From positions 1 through 64,000 of the forward strand of contig CAVSIX010000005.1 in the NCBI GenBank assembly GCA_963728195.1: a DNA stretch of 64,000 nucleotides, given 5' to 3'. This document shows, in pieces, positions 63,929 to 64,000 of this stretch. This DNA is from Sva-07 sp963728195. Lineage in GTDB: Bacteria; Actinomycetota; Acidimicrobiia; Acidimicrobiales; Ilumatobacteraceae. How positions within the stretch are numbered: the first letter of the stretch is position 1; each line of letters starts with the position of its first letter. The notes below the pieces were generated by a model. It did not search any database. It saw only the letters and a program-made list of their open reading frames with translations, and had not been told where the DNA came from. The position numbers and the translations under genes were made by a program.

Positions 63929-63947
63929 TGTCACATCCGTGTCACGG
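63929..63947. repeat. 19-bp direct repeat of 59556-59574
   Basis: TGTCACATCCGTGTCACGG differs by one base from TGTCACAACCGTGTCACGG at 59556. The two copies are 4.37 kb apart and bracket the integrase, toxin-antitoxin, excisionase and sigma genes. The remaining 53 bp to the window end show nothing else. Confidence 0.5.
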
Positions 63948-64000
63948 GACCAGCCGGACGCGGACGGATTCGGCGGTCGCCGATCGAACGGCCCGGACGA

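Overview
The window is about 64 kb of high-GC actinobacterial DNA. F420/flavin split-barrel proteins, luciferase-like oxidoreductases, a polysaccharide tyrosine kinase with its chain-length domain fused, an LPxTG-type anchored protein, DUF4012 and many GTG starts with GTGA/ATGA overlaps suggest Actinomycetota, probably Acidimicrobiia (Ilumatobacter-like). That placement is inference. Many genes are split by single-base indels, densely from 1 to about 19.6 kb and then sparsely (near 22.3, 27.0, 30.4, 43.2 and 46.8 kb). This looks like residual long-read sequencing error, so gene spans below are given as corrected genes and frameshifts are noted.

Region 1 (1-8.1 kb) is the most unusual part: a mirror-image duplication. 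Arms 1-3870 and 3918-7821 are reverse complements around a 47-bp spacer. Each arm carries a lasso-peptide-type cassette: HPr-kinase-like gene, ABC exporter, PqqD-like leader-binding protein (B1), a very short precursor gene, transglutaminase-like protease (B2) and the first ~115 codons of an asparagine-synthetase-like cyclase, cut at the mirror centre in both arms. The precursors are missed by ordinary ORF calling because each contains indels. Corrected, both have a lasso leader signature and cores starting GSRGGNAD. Arm differences are almost all at synonymous third codon positions, so the arms look like diverged gene copies rather than one read folded back on itself.

Region 2 (8.1-19.7 kb) holds an exopolysaccharide tyrosine autokinase, a DUF4012 membrane protein, an LPxTG-like surface protein, a histidine kinase/response regulator/small exported protein operon, a solute-binding lipoprotein, two exported proteins of unknown function and a DUF559-type protein. 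Region 3 (19.9-28.1 kb) has a SpoIIE-type phosphatase, a PD-(D/E)XK nuclease, a LytR_C-type envelope protein, a TauD-type dioxygenase, a nucleotidyltransferase pair and a large Tat lipoprotein. Region 4 (28.1-44 kb) has two Gfo/Idh oxidoreductases, an anti-sigma kinase plus STAS-PAS protein, a cupin protein, a sulfatase, several single metabolic genes, an S9 peptidase and an ECF sigma/anti-sigma pair.

Region 5 (44-59 kb) looks like a catabolic region: D-aminoacylase-like amidohydrolase, a TetR/isomerase/SDR operon divergent from a Rieske oxygenase, two luciferase-like oxidoreductases, an aminoglycoside-phosphotransferase-like protein with a small partner, an SDR, a carotenoid-cleavage-type oxygenase, an acyl-CoA synthetase and a class C beta-lactamase-like hydrolase. 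Region 6 (59.4-64 kb) has a tRNA-Leu followed by a tyrosine integrase, a convergent HigB/HigA-like pair and an excisionase-like protein, which look like one end of an integrative element, then a second ECF sigma/anti-sigma pair.

The intergenic spaces are seeded with at least four families of short palindromic repeats: family A (~52 bp, 11 copies), family B (31 bp, 6 copies in pairs), family C (~35 bp, 4 copies, one inside a coding sequence) and family D (~36 bp, 2 copies flanking one gene).
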